Origin: Lutraria lutraria
Lineage: Eukaryota; Mollusca; Bivalvia; Venerida; Mactridae
NCBI GenBank assembly: GCA_964023205.1
Contig: OZ026834.1
Coordinates: forward strand, 28,558,756 to 28,622,755
DNA: 64,000 nucleotides
Reading direction: 5' to 3'
The notes beneath the pieces were generated by a model that did no database searches, was not told where the DNA came from, and was given only the letters and a program-made list of their open reading frames with translations. Of the stretch, positions 9,194-24,100 are shown piece after piece (within the stretch, counting starts at the first letter, position 1; each line of letters begins with the position of its first letter). A program made the translations under genes and the position numbers.

Positions 9194-12100
9194 TCAGACC
9201 ATTCCTGGTTTTGCATACATAGGTAGATGGTAATAGTTATATGACAAAAAGTTGAGGAGACGAGCTTCCACGGCTCTCTTGGCTCCAGTAGATTGAAACA
9301 CTCCAAGCAATTCCTGGCGTTGACCGTCAGATAGCTAAAAAATAGAGAGATGTGATTATATTAGCAAGAAAGGAGATTAAAATGTTCAATTTATTTCAGA
9401 ATAAAAGTGTGTGTTCTAGATAATTGTAATAAATGCAACTGTATATACAAAAGAATGGACATTATTTTTTTATGAATTAAGACAATTAATTTGATAACTC
9501 ACAATTTGCAGCCTTTTAGAAAAAAATGAAGAAAAATATTGTAATTGTGTAACATTGCTTATAGTTTAATATGATGACTCACATTCTCTGAAAAATAAAA
9601 CATTTACCCTAAATACCCAAAGGTTTAACAAATTTTATTATAAAATAAAATACTTAGACATCTAAAAGGCATGCTTTCATAGCACTACAAAATTAACATT
9701 ACAGAAACAAGGCCATTAAATGCTAGAGTACATAAATATTGACATTCATATATTTAGAGATATTCAATGAACAGATGTGAAAACTAGATTTAGATTATAT
9801 GTGAACATATGTTTGGGCATTCAAATTACAAATGTATTGAAATAAAACCTAAATTTAGAGTACTGTTATCTAGCTTTGAATAACATTCCAAATATACAGG
9901 AAGCTCAAATATCAGTCTTCAAAGACTTAGACAACAGGTTTAGTCTTTACAAATAGAGGTTTAAGTGTAGATTATTTCATCAATCTGGCCAGACTTGATT
10001 GTTCTACCAGAGTTACCAAATCTGTCTGGCCAACAGGCTCGTCTGGTAAAAAATGGCTCATCTGGTAAAAAAACGGCAAAAACATTTCTCCCGATAACAA
10101 AATTGAAATTTTACTGAGAACACAGATGCAAGTTTTTCCGATCAACTGCATGCAATTGTATAAATATTGATTAGTTATAACCACTGGGTACAATTTGAGG
10201 TTAGGTTAAAATCTGAGTTAAAGTTTAGTAAAGCATGGTTAAATTTGATAAGAAATTATTTCCAGTAAGACATAACTCAAGAGTATGACATTGGTTAAGA
10301 AGCCTTCAAGATCCTCAGTTTGTCTTAGACCAAAATATTTATTTGTAGAGGTCATCTAGTGTTTGGCACAAAAAGGGCAGCCATCTTGTTTCTGGTTAAC
10401 GTTTGGTTAAATTTTTAACCAAACCTCAAATTCAACCCAGTGGTTAAAATTAACCATATTTATACAATTGGGCACAGGAAATAACACTGTTTGGATGGTA
10501 TGAACAAACTAAAGGAGAAAATCTTGTTTTGATTGTAATACATACAGGCATTTCTGGGTCTACAAGACTTCTGACTCTCTCTTCCAAGGATTCAGCACCA
10601 TCAGACTGAAAAATGCAAATCGAAGTATAAGACATTTGTATATTTCGTTTAATAGTGAAACAAGAAGCTGCATAATGCCACTGCAGGTATGCTTGACAAA
10701 AGAATCCAAATGGGGTCAATGTGTAAAAGTAGAAGCAAAGTTTCAAATGTACATAATTGCTGCATATATTCCATATACTAGCAATATTGGTGCTAAACGT
10801 AACGGTCAAACCTATATAACTAAGAAGTAGCCCATTAAAGGCAATGAAAGGCCATATTCGGGCAAGGTCAAGTCTTATTTGGATGATATATGGGTGGATT
10901 GAAAATTTTCCGAGGTAACATCTTTACAAACATCAAAGAGATAGACAAAACAATCAAATCTAGTTTACTAGGAAAAAGTTCATTTATATATAACATTACA
11001 AATCAAAATCAAGTCAAGCAAGATTGGGTGATATGGGTGCACATATGGAACGGTCGACAAACACACAATACTCTTAGAATTGCAATAATGTTTCAACACC
11101 TCCTCAAATTATCAAGTATCAAAATACCTGTTCAATATAATGTTGTCATATCATTAATTCTGATGGTATTATTTCATTATGATTGATTTCAAAATTGTAC
11201 TTCGAGAAATTATATGATACACTTGACATTTTCAATACTAAAGATAGCGCAATTATCAATAATAATCTATCATTCATTTCTGCCTGATTATAATGAAACC
11301 AAGGCTATTGTGAATCATTGTCTAGCACACATGTAGGGGAAATGTCCAAGACTGTTGGTTAAAGCAATATAATCTAGATCTTTATGGGGCTCAAACCCAT
11401 AATCTAAGAGTAAAAGGGGCCAACTTCATTACACCAGCACTCCCTTAATACAAACCAGTAATAGTAATTACATGTACCAGTATATCATTGTATTCAATCA
11501 TGAAATTTGAGTTGCCTGTAAACCGATATTGAAGCACAAACATGTCATACACATCTGCTAATCCATTGACATAATACTATCATATTAATACAGTTCAATC
11601 GAGTTCAACAATTCAGAGAAATATGATTGACAAATTTCTATGTACGTAATGGACACCCAGTGTTTAAATAAAAAACGTGTTTGTTAAATATTTGACTTAT
11701 AGGAATATACGCCAATCCTTTTACATAGTCAACAGTGCTTGTAAACAACTTGTTTACATCATAGGGATTAACAGCTTAATTAATATGTTCGTCTTGATAC
11801 AGCTTGAAAAATAATTACAAATTCAATAGATTATGTCAACATTGGTAATTAATATTGTTGATAAATAAAAAACTGATTACGTAGTACAAATCTGCATCAT
11901 CATTCTTTCAATGCAACACAATGGTAACACAATCTTTATATAAAGAACAAGTTACAACATTATCGCTTTGAAGGGACAATTCACACAACATTTAATTAAT
12001 GATCAACAAATATAGCACAAAACAGCTAAATGCAACATATGTGCATAACCAAAGGCTTTTATCGTATTCTATACACACACAAAGAGTGAGAATTACAACA

Positions 12101-15100
12101 TACCGGTCTGGTGATGAGTAATTCACGAAGTTCTTCACGGAAATCAGCAAACCTATCGTGATAGAGCGCCAGAGACCATTTTTCACAAAAGTAACTGAAA
12201 TGAACAAGGCAAGAAAAACTTACAACAATTTCATAGATTTACATAGCGCTGGAATGCCTGACAAGCATTTTATTCATAAGTATGGTCAAAATGTTTGTTG
12301 TTTTTCACTCTTATCTAATCTCCAATCCTTTAATTTTGTTTTTATTGATAAATACATCATCCTCAATGACTTGGGAGTATACAAAAATAAAAAAATAAGA
12401 GAAAATTCATTTGTTATCCAACATACACAAACAAAAGTATAACTATACTGGTTTCCGATTCCAGCACTTTGTGCATAAAATCTATCATGGGAACCAACCC
12501 AACAATCAGTAAATAGAACAAACTGTAACATCAGACAGAAAAGGTATCTCTTTCTTTGTTCATAGTATAATTTCCATATATTTTTTTACAGACCCAACTA
12601 ATTTTACTAGACACTTTTATATCCACTCAACCAAATTATTTTTGCCAGATCAAAATTATTTTATTTAAGTGACACAAAAGCAATTTTTATCAGAGGTCTG
12701 ATGATGAATTTTTAATGAATTTAGTTATCAGAGCACCAAGTCACACATAAGGCAAATATTGCTTACCTGTAGAAATCTTTGACCAATCCTTCATTAAATC
12801 TGGACACTAAATTGTTCATGCATCTTTCATGAAGGCCAAACAGACATATCAGATTACTGGAGGAAAAAGGCTGAAGAAAAAAATATACATGATACATTTA
12901 TGCCCATGCACAAAATTCCTGGATCTATAAACAGTCCTATATCTTACAAATGAAACATACAAAGGGCCATAACTCTTCTTAAGACAATGAATATTAAAAT
13001 ACAGCCTGAACAGTCAAAAGACTTCATGCCACAAGTTTTATTGAGATCCTGCCTTGCACAGATGAATAGGTGGACAGACGGACCAACATACAGACAGTGC
13101 AACAGATGAGCAGGATATAGAACCTAAATTTGTCTTTTATACAAAAAAACTTATACAAGAAAAAACACAGCCACAGATATTTTGATAGCTAATGATACAA
13201 TAATAACAAAAATTGCAAATATATGAACCATAAATTCACTAAATGGTACAGAACAGAATTGCTAACTTCAACTTACTTTCTTTGACAGACATGTAAGAGT
13301 TTCGACATTGTTGTACTGATTAATATGGAGTCTAAAATATTCCCTCTCACCACCGGGACTTCCTGTGCAGATTTCCTTCCCCTTTAAGATAAAATAAAAT
13401 TTCATAAATGTATCATAAACTTTTTGTTAAGACAGTATACAATCGTCAATTTTCAAACATATATACACGTCTATGGGGTAGAAAATTATTTTAAGTAAAT
13501 TCTTAGAAATTCAAGGGCAATAACTCATAAGTTACTCATCAAAACTGATTGCTTATCAATGATCTTGACCAATGAAGAATATATTATTAATAATTTAGTC
13601 AGTTATCAAGTAAATACTGATTTCATTATGTAATACGTAAAATTCGACAGATAACTAAGGTGAGATTCATGATCATTAGTTGTATACTATAAAGAGGGAG
13701 AGTGTGATCGATAGATTAGCGGAAACTCATTGGACTACTAAACGAAAGATCTTGGGTTCAAGTCTTGGTTCCACTTTTTAATATTGCAGTGTCCCCATTC
13801 CATCTACCCAGACATGTACTATGTTAAGAAATTCACAAGAAACGGGTGAGGCATGTATGGGTGCTGTACACTGAGTACAATAAAGAATCAGGAAAAAACA
13901 TTTTGAAAAGAGAAGGGACATAAATGCCCAGATCTCCTATGTATTATTTCCTCTCTCTCTCTCTCTCTGGGGTGGCTTTGTTATGACCATACCTACCATT
14001 AAACAACAGATATATTAACAAACAAAGTTCAAGTGAGTGTAAAATAACTTACATAATCAGGCTGTCCCATTTCTTCGACTAAAGGTTTGGCTAAGCCAGG
14101 TTTCTTTACATGGAGATATGTGTAATTCCCTGAATACAATAAATATATTTAAATTTTAATCTACAATTTAACACACTGTGATTGGTCAATCCAATTTTAT
14201 GAATTTTACATCGTGTCATGATATTGATCAGAGTTGGAATAATACTTCAGGAAAAGAATATTATCCAGTATCATTTCAATGTTGTAATAATTTAACAACT
14301 GAATATTTTAGTTTGTCAAAATCATGGAATATGATCAACAAAATAAAGTTGATACAAATGTATTAGTTTTCCTTTTAGTCTATATCATGTGATATTAAAA
14401 TTAATAAACAGCTTAAAACAGAACTACATTAAAGTTTTTGCACGAATGCAGACGACGATGCAGTGTGTTCCACAATAGTTCCACTTTTTCTTCAAAAACA
14501 GACAAGCTAAAAACATCAAAATCGCTAAAACATTTTTGGCGGCTGTTTTTTTTAAACCAGCAATTTTTAAGGATTGCCTAATTGTTTAATTTCTATCTAA
14601 TAGACCAGAGCAGGTTACAATGATAATTCATTAATAATCTCAAATCATTAGGTTAAAGATTTTTTTATTTGCACCATTTGAAGATATTAAGCTGCTGAAG
14701 TATAACTCATTACCTGGAAGAACGGCTCCCTGTATTTTAGGGTTTCTATAAATAGGGATAAGGTTCAGCTGTTCTTCTGCTGGGGTCGTCGATTGCTCCA
14801 ATGTAGGGTCAAAAAGTCTCAACATTTCTGTGGCCAACTGAAAACAAACAAAAAACATTTCAAAATAACAAATGAATGCACAGCATGTTTTTCACTGTAC
14901 TCATAAATGTTACTATCTAAGGGAAATTCTTTAATCCAAGTCTGAAAATAAAAAAGTGTTTGGAGTGCTCCTACCTACTCAAGAAATCCTAGCAAATAAT
15001 AAATAATTAATAAAATCAAATTTTTTGGAGACATGTTTTTTACTACAACTACATAGTAAAACAACAGTGCCAGGTCACAAAATACGCCCATCAAAATTCA

Positions 15101-18100
15101 TTTTTAATGCATCAAGGGGCATAACTCAGAAGTGACTAGGCCGATTGGGCTGGTTATCAAACTTGACCGAGATCTCATGGTCATAAACATTTCTATCAAG
15201 TTTGGTGAGGATCCGAATAAAACTGTTTGAATTAGAGAGCAGACACCGTTGTGGATGCCGCTCACCCGCCATGGGTTTTCCCATAATACGACCTGTTTTA
15301 AAAAACGGGAGATAAAAAGAACAAGAGGGCCAAGATGGCCCTATATCGCTCACATGACAATCACTGCTCACTCATTAAAACATTGTTTTGAACCGGTGAC
15401 CTAGTTTTTGACCCCAGACGACCTATGTTCGAATTTGTCTTACATATCATTAAGACAAACAGTCTGACTAGGTTTGGTGAAGATACGATCAAAATTTGAC
15501 ATCTACAGTGTTAATAAGGTTTTCCTAAGATTTGACCTTGTGACCTGGTTTTTGACCCTAGGTGACCCATATTTGAACTTGTCCTTACTATCATTAAGAC
15601 AAACAATCTGACAAGGTTTGGCCAAGATCCAATCAAAACCATGACATTTAGAGCTTTTACAAGATTTTTACCTAAGATTTGACCTTGTGACCCAGTTTTT
15701 GAACCCGGCTCACCCATGTTCATCCTTGACCCACATATCATTGAGGCAAACATTTTGACAATGTTGGGTGAAGATCCAATTAAAACTTTGACATCTACAG
15801 TGTTAACAAAGTTTTCCTAAGATTTAACCTGGTGACCTAGTTATTGACCCCAGATGACCCATATTTATACTTGACCGTTATATCATTAAAACAAACGATT
15901 TGACAAAGTTTGGTGAAGATCCAATAATAACTGTGAAATCTACAGTGTTAACATGGTTTTTCATAAGATTTGACCTAGCGACCTAGTTTTTGACCCAAGA
16001 TGACCCATGTTCGAACTCGTCCAAGATATTATGAAGACAAACATTCTGACAAGGTTTCATGATCATCCAATCAAAACAGTGACTTCTAGAGTGTTCACAA
16101 GGTTTTCCAGCAATTTGCCCTAGTGACCTAATTTTACTACAGAAATTACCCATTTTCAAACTTGACCTACATATTATTAAAATAAACATTCTGACAAAGT
16201 TTCATGAAGATAAATTCAAAACAGTGATTTCTAAAGTGTTCACAAGGTTTTCCTTATTTGGCCCTGGTGACCTAGTTTTTGACCCCAAATGGCCCAATAT
16301 CGAACTCGTCCAAGATTTTGTTGATATTAACGTTCTGACCCAGTTTTGCTAAAATTGAGCCAAAAATGTGGCCCCTAGTGTGGTCACAACAAAAAGTTTG
16401 ACGACACACGACGCACACCGCACGACGCCGGACGGAGAGTGATCCTAATAGCTCACTTTGTCACTTTGTGACATGTGAGCTAAAAATCACTACCTTCCTA
16501 CCCAGTGCTAAAATTCTGAAAATTTTCACGTATACTTTTTGTTTACTGGACTACTAGTCAAAAGGTCATGGGTTCGAATTTTGGTTTCGATATTTCAGGC
16601 ATGCTATGTCAGTGTCCCCTTACCAAACTACAGAGCCCAGTACTGTGTTAAGAAAATCACAGGAAAGGGGTGAGGATTGTATTGATGTTTCACATCGGGC
16701 GATGAAGAACCAGTAAGAACTATTCTCCTGTATCATCTCTCCCCTTTCTCTAGGACCGTGAAACAACATACTGTATTTTCATTTATTTTCGTTGGGCTCA
16801 ATTTTTGTGGCTTTTACTAAAATGGATACATCATGGGAAAACAAATTTGTGGATTTTGATTTTGAAAAAATGCCGTATCTCTGCATTCAGAATCGTGGGG
16901 ATTTGATTTCGTGGATGAGCCGAGCCACGAAATCCACAAAATTATATCCCCAACGAAAATTAATGATACCATAGTATAAACCATAATGTTTTGCCTATAG
17001 ATAGATATGTCCCATTAGAATACCCAAGTCAGAAGAGTTCCCAGGTACCAATAGGGATACAAGACCGACCTTGGATGTTATTTTCAAGGGCATTCTATTT
17101 GTTTATGAAAGTACAAGCATTTCGAGTAAACAAGTAAACAATATTTTACATTTCAATTAACAGGATATTTCAAATAATTTATTAGACTATGTTTTGTAAT
17201 ACAGAAATAATCTTGTGACAGATCATATTTAAGTAGATTATGCAACCAGGAAATAACTGAACTTGTTCACATTAATTTCTGTCAGAATTTACCCAATCCT
17301 CAAAGCCAATGTCTACAGTGAGTGTCATTCAATGCAACATTGATAATGTTTACCATTGTCTCCTTGTCCTACAGCAATTAATCTCAAGGGACTCGAACAC
17401 TAAAGAAAACCATTAACTCAGTTGTATTCAAAGAATTTCATATTGTGGATTTAATCACTAGAGATCAATCCTGTATCAATTACAACTCATGAATTCTGTA
17501 TAATTATTGGTATATTGGTACCATTAACAAGCAAATAAAGTATGGGATATCACAACAATTTAGTTAATACAATTAACATGCAAATAAAACATGGGATGTC
17601 ACAGTGTTCTCAGCAAACAAATTAGGTATTGTTCGGAACACAAGGGTCAACCAAGGAGTGGCTTTACACTGAAAAACAAACTATCTACTTCTAAATAATC
17701 ACTTTGTACCATCCCTCTGATACATAGATTTCTGTAAAGAAATTAAAATCATTTAAAAAGTGCAGTCAAACCACTGAACAAAGGTCTTTCTTGAGAAAGA
17801 TATAATGTGGCCTTTATTGACAGGTGGCCTTAATTTAGAGGTCATTTAGTTTTAAATGATCATTGATGGATTCTTAAAAAATTGCCTTTATTCACAGGAA
17901 GCCTTTATTTGGAGGTAGCAATAAGTACATGTTTGTTTGTACCTCAAAGTTTTATTCATACATTTACATATATGGTATTTAACAAAGACCTTTAATGTCA
18001 CAAGACACAAAGATAAGAAAACAACAAATGAATGATCAATAACTTATTATATTGTAGCATGTTTTTTAACGTGCTTTTTAATTATAAGGCACTCTAAAAA

Positions 18101-21100
18101 AGTAACTAGGGCCATGTTTTTTTTAAGTTTTCCTGTAAGAGGCCAAACCTTGATTGAAGGAGGTTTTCCATACTCATTTCCAATGTCGTAAATGATATAT
18201 TTGGGATTTTTAGGCCACCAATTTTCAGAACTAAGCAGCCAATTTGGCCTCTGGCCAACTCTTACTGAACACCTTGAGGGCCCCAGGAATTTACCCCTTT
18301 ACAGAGTCAAAATGGTGATAATTCTGTGTTGGCATAATTATAAACAAAACAATCAAAACATCAGGCAAGCAAAACATACCATCAGCTTGATGGTTATACC
18401 CTTCTGACCCTATTCTTTTTAATTTTATAATTTTTCCAGCCTTTGAAAATTGCCTAGGTTACTGACCAATTAATTAAAAGCCAAGGGCTTTAACTCCTGC
18501 TTAGTAAAAAAAAATAACACAAATAATTAAATATCTATCACAATATTTCTAACTTTTTGTTTGTGGTACATAAAATTATGAGCTATTTGGTCTGTTCCAA
18601 ATAATACTGTTATAATACAAAGAATAAAAAAATTAGTTTTAGATGAAACTTTATATTCTTTTAGCTGAAAACTGAATTATCAAGGTGTTAATAATAGGAT
18701 ACATAACCAATCAACTATACACATTTTGATACAAAAAAAACTGACCATTGTTTTTATATAGCTAAATTTTGCCAATGGAGAAATATTGTCACTGGTAAGC
18801 TAAAAGTAGCAATTTACAGATTTTACAGGAGAAAGAAAAACATTTTCAAAGTGTTCAAGTCTCAAATATAAATTTAGACATTAAAAAATATCTGCCCTCA
18901 AAATTAGCCTAACTTTATTTGTAATATATTCTGTCAGTTTTGAAAAAAAAACATACAGCAGTATTCAGAAAAAATGTCTAAAACTATAGACTACATTTTT
19001 TACTGTTGTTATGTCAGATTTATTGAATACGAGTAAATGTCGCACCCTTTCCAGACTTTTCTAATAAGTGTAGTGATGCAGTGTTTTGAGAGACTGTACG
19101 CATATCTATTCTGTGTTTCCAGCAGAATTATTCAAGTTGTTCATCAAAAATTCAGAGATCTAAGTTTTGACTTCCCAACAACGATGTATCAAAATTAACA
19201 AATTCGTAAGCATAAACTGCATCAGACCTTATTTCAGTATGACTCTTCACTGCCTGATGATCATTATAAAACTTAAACATGAAAACTTCTAATTTCAACT
19301 TGACAGAATTTGACAAGATGTCATAATTCGCGAAACAAACTACACGCACACAATGACAGCGCAAAAAGCTGATTTCACATGACAAGCAGCTGATATTATC
19401 GGATGATTTAAACTATGTATTAAACAGATATTTTCCTATAACTGCGCTGTTTTCCATTAGTGTGACAGAAATTGATCACAGGACATTTAGATGTCGCACA
19501 ATCAAGCGTTATGGATGGAATTACAGGTAAATACATAGTTCTATAGAAAATTTAAAACCATTCTTTTCAATGTTTACTTTTTATCAAATGCAACACAAAG
19601 GAATAAGATATTGTGAACAGTGTTTTAGCATAGCTGGAATATATTTTCTTATGTGTTTTAAATATCTTTTAGTAAAGTGTTATGTAATCTTAAAATAAGT
19701 GCTAACAAAATACATTTTGTATATGAAATCGAGTATGCCTACATTGAAGGTATTCAACTTTTATTTTTTCAATATTTTTATTTAAATATAACATATTTAA
19801 TTACGATAAGAAATCACCAAATATGAAAAACAAATAAATTAAATAATTTATTTCATTCCATCAACATTTCGCCACATTGGCTTCTATATTATTATAATTA
19901 TTCTGATACTCTTGGTGAATTTTTTGTCACATAGTAATTAAAATATATTACAATTCAGATTTTGGATAATATTAGTTTGAGTCAGTTTTTACTTTTAAAA
20001 GACTGAGTCATTTGATCTAACGGAATAAAAACATAACACAATCACATCATAATTCATTTGGGAATGACCTCCCATTATTTTCATACCATACATTCAAGAT
20101 TTTCTTTAGCTTGGATTATCAAAAACCATAGATTATCTAAAATAATGTTTCAGTCCTGTTGATTTTGGATAATCAAAGTACTATATAATTATACTTTAAT
20201 ATAACACTTATACAGTTCAAATGAAGCTTTAGCTATAACAAGAAGTGTTTGTGAAACACGAATGCCCCCCCCCCCCTCTTGACCTTCAACCTACTGACCT
20301 CAAACTCAATAGGGGTCATCTAATGACCAACCTCCCAAATCTGAAGAGCTTAGGCGAAATCGTTTTCTAGATATTTGTTGAACAAGGTTTGATTAAGGAC
20401 TGACCGATCAACCGAACGACCGCCCGCCTGACTGACCAACAGACTGACATGTGTAAAATAATATAACTCCATTTTCTTCGAAAGGGGGCACAATTAAAAG
20501 CCCTTAAGTGAACAAAATCTTCTATCAAAGTAGGAGATAGGCTTTCCTTTCTTCATCAACTTGCTGCCTATCGTGCTTCAATGGAATATATTTTATCAGT
20601 TAAAACATTGTTAATATCCGGTACCACAACAGAATTTTATGTTGCTTTTCCGAGATTGGATTTTCACTTTTTCTTAATTACTTTTTGTATGATTGTTTTG
20701 TATGATTGAAAGTTGGGATTTTTTATACATCGTTTATTGATACTAAACTGTATCATACTATGCAGGCTTTTCTTTTTCGTGTCCATGCAATCGCCATATC
20801 TTGAGAATCATGGACAGGACACTAAAAGATATTATTTGTTAACCCTTACAATGCTGGGATCGAAACTGCAAAGTTTATGCCACAAGGATAGCGATAAGCC
20901 AGTCTAACAGTCTGACCGGGCTCTTTAGGTTACGGATGGTCAGCGATTCTATTCAGTTGAATACCTGGGGTATTCCTCCACCAATAAAGCTGGGAAAGTT
21001 GCCATACCACCCTGACAATTAATGTGATGTTAAAGGCCCATTAGCTTTTTGAATTTAACAATACAGAACAATTATAGATAAAATGAAAGTAAAATATAAG

Positions 21101-24100
21101 AAATATATTTTATTTGCACTGATACAATGTTTGCATAATGGCTTTCTTTAGCCACATATCATAAAAAAAATACTGTACTACATTTCTATACGTACTTCAT
21201 GATTAAAAAAGAAATTTTCGGCATGTTTTTGCTGCAAGTCAAGGTCAGTTTCACTCATAAGACACCTTTATAAGGTAAAAAATAAGACCTACTTTAATTT
21301 TAACATCCAAACAGCTAATGGGACTTTAAACCCAGTTGACATGCAACATAACAAGAAGAAGTAATGTCATTTGTTATATTGTTATCATTTTTTGTAAAAC
21401 TTTTTAATCATTTTTTTTTAATAATTTGCTTGACATGTTGTGCACTGAGTTTGTATTCATATTTTGAGCATAAAGGGTAGATGTATTGCAGCATAACAAA
21501 AATGTTAATTGTGTAAATCTATATCAAGCATGCTCAACGACACAATGAGTCAATGAAGGGTTTAATTAAAATATCGACATGATTCGATCTATCAATTAAT
21601 TAATAATATCATGCAATTAATTCAATTCGAAACTATAATAAGATGTATTAAGTATGTAAGAGCACAGAACCATATAAATAGTTTACAATACATTTCTAGT
21701 GCACCTAATTAATGAGAAAATAACTTAAAATAAACCTATTCTTAAGACCTTTTTTTTATCTGCATGAAACACTGGTACAGTACAGCCTCTCCAGAGTGAC
21801 CCTCTCTTGAGCAACAACCTTCCTTCATCAACAGTATGATTTTTCCCACTGCACAATTAAACTATAAAACTAACCTCTCTTGAGCAACAACCTCTCAACA
21901 ACAATATAATTTTGCTATTCCCAAAGGGTGTTGCTTTGAAGAGGTTGCACTGTTTAGATGTATTAGGGTATAAAACAAAATCCCAAATTGTTGTACATTA
22001 ATGTACAGTACAACCTCTCCAAAGCAACACCCTTTGGGAGTAGCAAAAATATGTTGTTGTTGAGAGGTTGTTACTCTTGAGAGGTTAAATTAATAGTTAA
22101 ATCATGAAGTAAAGAGAGGGTGGCTCTGGAGAGGTTGAACTATTATTATCATGTAATATAAATTAACCTTAAAATATGATATTCATTTTTATTATTTTTT
22201 CTACAAACATATTTTATGATTCATCAATAGATGCACACAAAAAATGCCATTCATGTTACAAAACAGGAAGGGATCAATTATTTACCTTTTACATCAATCA
22301 ATTGTTAAACTTATAAAATGCTAATTATAGAAAGGATCTAATTATCACTTCAACTTGCCTAATTAGTCAAATAGACATTGATTTAAGGTGACCTGTCATT
22401 TGGCTTTGACAAGTTTATAAAAGTGATAATTTAAGTACCGGTATTTCCTGCCAATAATTTGCATTTGAACAATGTTATTCTATTGGTCAGATTAACATAA
22501 ATGGCACAGCCCCTTTTCTAATAAAGGGTATTATAACTGGGTATTTCAGTTAAAACAGTCAGTCTTAAAGAATTAAGTTTCAGTACCTGTAACATAGTAT
22601 CTTAAATGTCACATTTAAATAGTGTTGTTTATATGCCATCTGGCACAATTTTTATGCGTTGGAAATTTATAAATAACAATAAAAATAATACACATTTTTG
22701 AAGGATGTAAATATACTGCAGGACTCATCAATCATAAATCATAAAGGTATGTGTTCTTTGAGGTGCATAAAGGCTAACTAATTCACTGAGCTTCTAGGGG
22801 TCTAGGATCAGGGGCTGTAGGGTTTGGTGATTTTTCTGCAAATGTTGAGCTCTTGGTCATAGTTCATTTAGAAAAGTTTTACAAATTTCTCTTTATAATT
22901 ATGTAGATATTAAATTAAGGAAAAAAGTCAGAAAAACTCTTCAATGATAAAGTTAAAAATATGTTGCTATATACATTTAAAACCATTAAGATATTTTTGC
23001 ACAAGGCATGAAGATGATTTTGTTTATTTTGGGCTTTTATCCATCATTGACAACTACATCACGGCAGCAAAAACTGGTTTCAAGGTAATAGTCTATATTA
23101 ATTTCAAAGAGCAAGCCCAAAGGCCAAACTATAATTGGGGCTATTGAAAAATAACAAATTACCACAAGCCCTCGCAAACAATTTTGAGAAACTTCACTAG
23201 CCAGTCCGAATAGAAATTTACTAGCTTCAGGTTTCGGGCAAGTACATGGGTTAGCATGAAGACTGCATATATTTTCGTTTCCAAAATAGCAGAGGAAAAA
23301 AATGACTGATTATAAAGAATAGTATTAAATGTAACAAGTAAATTTAAAAACAACGAGAAATGTGTTCGGAGGACTCGAATACGCTGCCGAGAGCTAAGTC
23401 AGAAAGGGGCCACAACTGTGTGGATTACGGCAATCAAACTTGACCTGTATTTCATTATTATACACCTTCATGTAAAATATGAAACCAATCCATGAAATAT
23501 TTCATGAGTTATCGCTCGGAAACCAAAATTTGAACGGACGGACAGACAGAGATAACACTTAATGCCCTTCCGCCATTTTGAATGAATGGGACATAAAAAG
23601 CTTTATGCTTATCACTTTAAATTTTTATGTTGTTCTGAGAAACAATGTGAATGATACCAGAGCTTTCATGCAATCATGAAAATGATATTTCATGAAACTT
23701 TTAAGAGTAGAAATCAGAATCAATCATATCAAATTGATTAGATCATTACGAATTTATAGCTTGATTATATTACATTGAGAAAGATCGCTCATACAACAAG
23801 AGGGCCACATTGGCCCTTTATCGCTCACCTGAGAACCAAGGCCAATAATCAATGACCAGGTAATATAGTTTCCATCTCGTAAAACTCATTTTTACGTAGA
23901 TTTTGAGATCAAAACCAACAATGAAGGTATAATACTGTTAAACAAGCTAAAACATAGCACATTTTCTAATCCAAGGGTCCATAACTCTTAAAGTTGTGGT
24001 CCGATTCCACCCATAACTTAACATGTCCAAAACCATAAGGTCATACACATTCATTGTAAATATGATTAGGATCGGTAAATAAATGAAGGCGCTAGAGTGT

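Larger units (their letters stand above)
9194..14837 (-). other. CFAP61: CFAP61 exons 22-28: C-terminal region and stop
   Basis: Residues about 1042-1274, seven short exons. Notable stretches are MLRLFDPTLEQSTTPAEEQ, PKIQGAVLPGNYTYLHVKKP, EYFRLHINQYNNVETLTCLS and WSLALYHDRFADFREELREL. The last exon reads LSDGQRQELLGVFQSTGAK and ends HLPMYAKPGMV-stop at 9,194-9,196. Confidence 0.9.

Noticed and set aside
9112..9306. Separate small minus-strand gene
   Set aside because: It overlaps the last CFAP61 exon in a different frame; the CFAP61 frame explains the conservation and the splice site.
18100..18300. Element with GGGCC ends near CTAGGGCCATG
   Set aside because: Possible right end GGGCCCCAG has no matching flanking duplication.
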